The notes below the pieces were generated by a model, which saw only the letters and a program-made list of their open reading frames with translations, made no database searches and was not told the origin of the DNA. Of a DNA stretch of 54,016 bases, positions 49,422 to 54,016 are shown piece by piece; within the stretch, counting starts at the first letter, position 1; each line of letters starts with the position of its first letter. The position numbers and the translations under genes were made by a program. This DNA comes from UBA4823 sp034436035 (GTDB taxonomy: Bacteria > Chloroflexota > Anaerolineae > Anaerolineales > UBA4823). The stretch spans positions 1-54,016 of the forward strand of contig DAOTVW010000136.1 of the NCBI GenBank assembly GCA_034436035.1, written 5' to 3'.

Positions 49422-51401
49422 TTATACATCCCAATCATCTTCCCATTCCTCGCCACCACGCTTACGTTTCTTTTTGACAATCGTGGTATCTCGGTCAGGG
49501 TCAAATTCTAATGCAACATATTTTTTCTTTTTCTTCTTTTTCTTTTTGTCACCTTCGGTTTCTGCTTCTTCATCATCTGCTACAACAGTTTCAATATCCA
49601 TTTTTTCTGGTGACCATTTGAAGAGATCTTCCAAAGAAGGTTCTACTTCAGCTTCTGCCTCAGTCTCCTCAGCTATTTCTTCGGCCGGTTCTGTTTCCTT
49701 GATCGCTTCTACCGCTTCAACAATCTCGCCTTCTTTTTCCTGAGTTTCCTCAGCGATCATTTCTGGTATTGTTGTTTCAACCACCTCAGGAATTGTCTCC
49801 TCTTGTGTTTCCGGCATTACTTCTGAAGGGGTTGTTTCAGGTGTAGTCAGCGTTGGCATCTCCTCAACTTCTTCTGCTTCAACGACTTCTTCTTCAGGAG
49901 TAATGTTGAATGGCAGTTTTGCTAACGCTTCTTCTATTACCGCCATCGCTTTTGGACCGATACCATCTAATTTTAGAATTGGGGTCAGATCGGTTTTTAA
50001 TTGCAACATTAAATCGCCGACACTGAGAAAACCTGCTCCGCTCAATAAATTCGTATATCGCACCGGTAGCCCAAGGTCTTCTAATGGCATCTCAAAAGCT
50101 TCATCGGGGATATTGGCAGCTTCTATTCGCTGACGTTCCTCTTCGGCGGTGATTTCACCCGATTTCTGACGTAGGATTCCTCTTTCAATCCGATCCACAA
50201 ATTGACTCATCAATTGATATTCTTCGGGCGTAACTGGCCGACCTTCGGCTTTCTTCGATAAAATATGTTCAATTTGTGGAATAGTATCTTTTTCCAGCTC
50301 TGCAAAAGCTGCATATTCTGCATCGCTTTGTAACTTATGCAATGCTTCACTCGCAGCCTCCGGAAGGCTTTTGATGTCAATTTTCCATGAAGTCAATCGT
50401 GCAGCTAAACGAGCGTTTTGTCCATCGCGGCCAATAGCTAAACTCAATTGGTCCTCGGGAACGACAACTGTGGCTGTCTTTGTTCCTTTCGACCGCTCAT
50501 TGAGATACACACCAGTGACTCTCGCGGGACTTAATGCCTTTGAAATATAAATGGCGGGGTCGGGATTCCATTCGATTACATCAATTTTTTCATCATTCAA
50601 TTCGCGCACGATAGCTTGAATCCGCATTCCGCGCATTCCTACACAAGCCCCAACAGGATCAACACCGGCTTGCAATGCAGAGACGGCAACTTTCGACCGT
50701 TGTCCTGGTTCACGGGCAATGGATCGGATTTCAATCATGCCATGATAAATTTCAGGTACTTCATTTTCAAGCAATCGACGCAGAAAATTGCGATGAGCAC
50801 GTGAAAGAATGATTTGAGGACCTTTATTGTTCTCTTTAACTTCCAGTAATAATGCCCGAATACGCTCATGAACGCGATAGCGTTCCCCCGGAATCATTTC
50901 TTTGCGCGGCATAAAACCTTCCGCTTTCATCTCTAATCCCAGGGTCAATCCTTGTTGGTTGATCGCTTGGATCATCCCACTCACAATTTCCCCGACCTGG
51001 CGGCGATAATGGGCAAGTTGGGCATCTCTTTCAGCCTCGCGAATACGTTGTTGGATAACCTGTCGGGCTGTTTGAGCTGCCACACGGCCAAAATCTTTTG
51101 GGGTGCTCTCTACAATCACCATTCCACCAATTTTTGCATCGGGGTCAACTTTTCGAGCTTCTTCTAAAGAAACTTCTGTGCGTGGATCCTGAACAGTCTC
51201 AACGATTTCCTTTTCAGCATAAATAACAACTTGCCCAGTTTGTAAATCTACCTTTGCTTCTACATGCTGGGCACTGGAGGCATTCTCTGATTTTCGATAT
51301 GCCGAAGCCAAAGCTGCTTCTAATGCTGCAACAATGACTTCTTTAGGCAGCTGTTTTTCTTCTAGAACCTCGTTGAAGGCTAATACAAACTCATTCTTCA
51401 T
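49422..51401 (-). CDS. nusA: Transcription termination/antitermination factor NusA with long acidic C-terminal tail
   Basis: RNA-polymerase-associated factor in pausing, termination and rRNA antitermination. 659 residues, much longer than the usual 350-500. Core: N-terminal polymerase-binding domain (1-130), S1 (about 140-200, GEIVSGMIQAINQQGLTLGL), KH1 and KH2 (about 230-350, DPVGACVGMRGMRIQAIVRE and LAIGRDGQNARLAARL), a helical linker, and a helix-hairpin-helix region (LDGIGPKAMAVIEEAL, about 478-495). From about 505 the protein is Glu/Val/Thr/Pro-rich and disordered, then ends with a run of nine Lys and a closing VKKKRKRGG and acidic EEWEDDWDV. rimP, normally just upstream, is absent. Confidence 0.95.
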   Translation of the reverse strand: MKNEFVLAFNEVLEEKQLPKEVIVAALEAALASAYRKSENASSAQHVEAKVDLQTGQVVIYAEKEIVETVQDPRTEVSLEEARKVDPDAKIGGMVIVESTPKDFGRVAAQTARQVIQQRIREAERDAQLAHYRRQVGEIVSGMIQAINQQGLTLGLEMKAEGFMPRKEMIPGERYRVHERIRALLLEVKENNKGPQIILSRAHRNFLRRLLENEVPEIYHGMIEIRSIAREPGQRSKVAVSALQAGVDPVGACVGMRGMRIQAIVRELNDEKIDVIEWNPDPAIYISKALSPARVTGVYLNERSKGTKTATVVVPEDQLSLAIGRDGQNARLAARLTSWKIDIKSLPEAASEALHKLQSDAEYAAFAELEKDTIPQIEHILSKKAEGRPVTPEEYQLMSQFVDRIERGILRQKSGEITAEEERQRIEAANIPDEAFEMPLEDLGLPVRYTNLLSGAGFLSVGDLMLQLKTDLTPILKLDGIGPKAMAVIEEALAKLPFNITPEEEVVEAEEVEEMPTLTTPETTPSEVMPETQEETIPEVVETTIPEMIAEETQEKEGEIVEAVEAIKETEPAEEIAEETEAEAEVEPSLEDLFKWSPEKMDIETVVADDEEAETEGDKKKKKKKKKYVALEFDPDRDTTIVKKKRKRGGEEWEDDWDV

Positions 51402-51450
51402 TTATTCTTTCTCTCCATTATGTAAAACAATCCCGTAATCCATTACAAGA

Positions 51451-51477
51451 AGAAAAGTGGGCATCACCCACTTTTCT
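51451..51477. terminator. Hairpin terminator after the GNAT gene
   Basis: AAAAGTGGG (51453-51461) pairs with CCCACTTTT (51467-51475), loop CATCA, extended by two further pairs. On minus the 3' arm ends in TTTTCTTCTT. It separates the GNAT gene from the nusA operon, so nusA must have its own promoter in the 50 bases that follow. A weak TTGTAA ... TACATA pair is the only candidate I see there. Confidence 0.7.
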
Positions 51478-51550
51478 ACAGCGTCGTATACTCATAACCC
51501 GCTTTTCAGCAAGGTTTATTTTAACACAAATTTCTATCCATCGCAAGATA

Positions 51551-52063
51551 TTATTTGCGAGAAATTAACCATTTTTCCATTCTCCAAGAAGGATCGTCAA
51601 CCACTTGAGGATTTCCTTCTGGATCAGTATAAGTCCAATGTCCTCTTTCTTCTCCTACAATTATATAACCACGGTGTTGATAGAAAATCAAAGCGTTTTG
51701 ATTAGTTTTGGAAACATTAAGGGTCACATATTCAAAACCCTCTTGAAACAAATAATTTTCAGCATGATTTAACAAGCGCGTCCCCCAACCCTGACGTTGA
51801 AATTGTGGTTTTACCCGAAAGGAAAATAAATAAGCTCGACTTTTTCCATCAGCAAATTTAGGATTTTGACTATTTAATTGGGCGAACACTTGACCAATGA
51901 TCCCAAATTGGTCTAACTCGATTACCCAAAGGAGTGCATTACCGATTAAGGATTGGTGGTATATTTCACGATACATGTTACGGAAGCGATAGTATTCCCC
52001 ACCCCACTCTAATGCAAGCAGATCATTTTCTTCCACAAATCGGATTGTTGCTATTTCATTCAT
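51551..52063 (-). CDS. GNAT family N-acetyltransferase
   Basis: 170 residues. Seen: a short N-terminal strand region (ATIRFVEENDLLALEW), then the acetyl-CoA-binding core KPQFQRQGWGTRLLNHAENYL (Q/R-x-x-G-x-G/A form at about 112-132), and the conserved VTLNVSKTNQNALIFYQHRGYIIVGEE. Substrate unknown; the closest pattern is the RimI-like group with the N-x-x-A-x-x-F-Y-x-x-x-G-(F/Y) motif. The gene overlaps the end of the nucleotidyltransferase gene by eight bases and is followed by a terminator. Confidence 0.85.
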   Translation of the reverse strand: MNEIATIRFVEENDLLALEWGGEYYRFRNMYREIYHQSLIGNALLWVIELDQFGIIGQVFAQLNSQNPKFADGKSRAYLFSFRVKPQFQRQGWGTRLLNHAENYLFQEGFEYVTLNVSKTNQNALIFYQHRGYIIVGEERGHWTYTDPEGNPQVVDDPSWRMEKWLISRK

Positions 52064-54016
52064 GTCCCGCTTTTGTTTTTTCTAAAATTTCATTTATCAA
52101 TTTTAACTCATCCTCTTCTGTTCTTACTTTACCTTCAATCTTTGCAAATCGTAACTCGCTAAATATTTTTCGGTAAAGAGGACCCGGAGGAATGCCGATT
52201 TTTTTTAATTTTTGGCTATCTATGAGACATTTTACTTTTACCCAGTCATTGAGATAGCTCTCAATGTTTCGCCTAATTTTTTCATCAGCAGAGAATAATA
52301 CCATCGCAAATAAACTTAGTGGATGTACTCCTTCTAATACTGAAAGAATACTCCTGACATCCTCTCCACGCAGCGTTTCCTGTTCTTTCCAAAGGCGATT
52401 TGTATCCAGTAATTGCCGTTTAATTCGTGCCGGAATTCGTAATTTCAAGGAAAGGTCTTCAATGAAATTCATCTCAAAACGCATGGTTAATAAGATATAA
52501 AACAGCACACGGCGGGTATCCGATGCCCGATTATTTACATCTAATCCTTTCACAACGATCCCTTGTTCAATTTTTCTACTTTGGGATTGCGCCCATTCAT
52601 CCCAAACTAAACCAGGATGAATAACCCTCAATATCCCTAACTCGGATAGACGCATCAACATTTCACAGGCATTATCTTCAACAAAGATCAATTCCAATTC
52701 ATGACGAATGCGGTCCCCCGAAATTCCCCCTAATAATTCTTTTGCTTCCATCAGCAGTTGCAATGTGCGATTTTCAATTTGGAAGTGAAATCTCTGTTCA
52801 AAACGAACGGCTCGTAAAATACGAGTGGGATCATCCACAAACGATAAGGAATGAAGTACTCGAACCAAACCTTTGCGTAAGTCACTCAATCCTCCCCAAT
52901 AATCATAAAGCTCACCATAATGAATTCCATCTAATCGCAATGCTAAAGTATTTATTGTAAAATCGCGGCGATGCAAATCCAATTTTATACTGCCTGGTTC
53001 GACGAGCGGTAATGCGGTGGGGTGAGGATAAAATTCTGTGCGAGCGGTAACAAAATCTAACGCATTTGGCACCTGGGTCAATAACCGTACTTCACCATTA
53101 CCGAAATGATTGATATCTTCCAATAATGTTTGGGAATTTTTGTCGATCATCCATTTTGCGGTTTTAAATTTACTATGTGTGGTTATTCGTCCGCCATACC
53201 GTTTATAAATTGCGCGGGCTAAACCAATCGCATCTCCTTCCACAACCAGATCAAAATCCATGCTCGGTTTTTCTAATAATAGATCGCGCACAAACCCACC
53301 AACGATAAATAGAGCATAATTCGCTGCACTAGCCACTTGCGCTACTACTTTGATAAGAGCAATTTGGGCTGGCGGGAGCATTTTTTCAAGTCGAGCGCTT
53401 AGGTTTAACCGCGAGACCATTTTATTTCCGATTGGTAGGGTGCGCAGGACATCTGTTCTGGTAACGATCCCGATGATTTGACCGCTTTGTGAATCTTTCA
53501 CCGGAATTTGTCCCCACCCAGATCTTGTCATCACTAATTGCAGATATTCTAATGAATCCTCGGGTGTTACTGTTATTTCCCCGGGTTCCATTATTTGCCG
53601 AGCAGTTAAATTTAATTTATGCGAAATAGCTCGATCGACTGCCCGTCGAGTGACCAAACCAACCACTCGATTTTGATCGACAACGGGATATCCTTCATGT
53701 CCAAACCTTTGCATCAACTCTGCAATTTGTACGACACCTGTATCTGGATGAATGATTTGAGGATCATTGGACATAATTTGACCAACATTTAGCGCCGGTT
53801 TGACAAACTTAGGAAGTAGCTCAATCAATTTAGATTTGACTTGCTCGATGGATTCATCCCTGATCAAACCTGCAGCTGCCCGTTCATGCCCACCTCCACC
53901 AAATTGGTTTGCGATGAGTGCTACATCAATACTATCCGAAGTAGAACGAGCAATCAGTTGCACTCCACTTTTGATTTTAGCTAATACAAATAAGGCATCT
54001 CCTTCCACAATATCCC
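52056..54016 (-). CDS. DHH-CBS-tRNA nucleotidyltransferase/poly(A)-polymerase fusion (5' end beyond window)
   Basis: At least 653 residues are in the window; the reading frame runs off its right edge, so the N-terminus, presumably the DHH part, is missing. Seen in order: DHHA1 motif FGGGGHERAAAGLI; two CBS domains (LVTRRAVDRAI and IGIVTRTDVLRTL); then the class II nucleotidyltransferase head GGFVRDLLLE with the catalytic pair DFDLV, RRDFTINTLALRL, DPTRILRAVRFEQRF, and a C-terminal helical body. CBS domains bind adenosine nucleotides and probably regulate. This architecture is known from A-adding or CCA-adding enzymes of deep-branching bacteria; whether it adds CCA, A or poly(A) cannot be told. 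Confidence 0.88.
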   Translation of the reverse strand, partial: DIVEGDALFVLAKIKSGVQLIARSTSDSIDVALIANQFGGGGHERAAAGLIRDESIEQVKSKLIELLPKFVKPALNVGQIMSNDPQIIHPDTGVVQIAELMQRFGHEGYPVVDQNRVVGLVTRRAVDRAISHKLNLTARQIMEPGEITVTPEDSLEYLQLVMTRSGWGQIPVKDSQSGQIIGIVTRTDVLRTLPIGNKMVSRLNLSARLEKMLPPAQIALIKVVAQVASAANYALFIVGGFVRDLLLEKPSMDFDLVVEGDAIGLARAIYKRYGGRITTHSKFKTAKWMIDKNSQTLLEDINHFGNGEVRLLTQVPNALDFVTARTEFYPHPTALPLVEPGSIKLDLHRRDFTINTLALRLDGIHYGELYDYWGGLSDLRKGLVRVLHSLSFVDDPTRILRAVRFEQRFHFQIENRTLQLLMEAKELLGGISGDRIRHELELIFVEDNACEMLMRLSELGILRVIHPGLVWDEWAQSQSRKIEQGIVVKGLDVNNRASDTRRVLFYILLTMRFEMNFIEDLSLKLRIPARIKRQLLDTNRLWKEQETLRGEDVRSILSVLEGVHPLSLFAMVLFSADEKIRRNIESYLNDWVKVKCLIDSQKLKKIGIPPGPLYRKIFSELRFAKIEGKVRTEEDELKLINEILEKTKAGHE

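Noticed and set aside
49500..49560. Pyrimidine-rich plus strand (long TTTTCTTT run) as a possible regulatory or triplex-forming tract
   Set aside because: It is the complement of Lys codons (AAA/AAG) in the NusA tail; the coding explanation suffices.
1..54016. CRISPR arrays, insertion sequences, prophage or integron elements
   Set aside because: No spaced direct repeats, transposase, integrase or attachment-site pattern was seen on either strand.

Overview
The window is an ordinary, densely packed chromosomal segment of a bacterium with moderately AT-rich DNA. The gene content points to Chloroflexota, class Anaerolineae (inference, no phylogeny run). Supporting signs are lipoproteins and cell-surface proteins with PT-rich linkers, an Agl23-type membrane glycosyltransferase, a fused MoaD-MoaE protein, a mitochondrial-like citrate synthase beside malate dehydrogenase and succinyl-CoA ligase, and an AAA magnesium-chelatase-like protein without partner subunits. 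I see no transposase, integrase, phage gene or CRISPR array. Nearly all DNA is coding. The only stretch over 300 bases without a gene is 42189-42593, which holds a tryptophan T-box leader and its promoter.

Layout. 1-4471 (minus): moaC, moaD-moaE fusion, threonine synthase, RNase III and the 5' part of smc. 4526-8954 (plus): ftsY, prfB with its programmed frameshift, and a large membrane protein. 8917-11432: SCP2-like protein (minus), then an amino-acid ABC binding protein and permease (plus). 11475-11556: tRNA-Leu(GAG) on minus. 11632-14610 (plus): plsX, fabF and a NERD-like membrane protein. 14612-16389 (minus): small membrane protein and class II aldolase. 16649-18275 (plus): a helical protein and an SPFH protein ending in a helix-turn-helix. 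18364-25291 (minus): rsmD, URO-D-family protein, AAA ATPase, small repeat protein, GtrA, UDP-glucuronate-decarboxylase-like enzyme and two lipoproteins. 25338-32230 (plus): scpB, rluB-type pseudouridine synthase, Agl23-NHL fusion and sucCD. 32301-34704: acpP (minus) divergent from fni and a polyprenyl synthase (plus). 34720-37151: hemW (minus) divergent from a LysM protein (plus). 37223-43891 (minus): citrate synthase, mdh, trxB, T-box-controlled trpB2, folA and thyA. 43933-51401 (minus): the nusA-ylxR-infB-rbfA-nrnA-truB-ribF translation cluster. 51551-54016 (minus): a GNAT acetyltransferase and a truncated DHH-CBS-nucleotidyltransferase.

How the genes work together. Most are core functions: molybdopterin synthesis, SRP targeting, translation termination and initiation, fatty-acid and phospholipid synthesis (plsX, fabF, acpP), isoprenoid synthesis (fni, prenyl synthase), the TCA cycle (gltA, mdh, sucCD), thymidylate and folate supply, and redox (trxB). 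The accessory interest lies in domain fusions (MoaD-MoaE, SPFH-HTH, Agl23-NHL, DUF348-G5-propeller, DHH-CBS-PAP), in substituted catalytic residues (RNase III, RsmD), and in regulation: the Trp T-box, several promoters whose -10 box sits 6-8 bases before the start codon (predicted leaderless mRNAs), and two unexplained structured intergenic regions at trxB and mdh. I did not find a clearly new defence or biosynthetic system. The best candidate for an undescribed module is the two-gene SPFH-HTH locus at 16649-18275.
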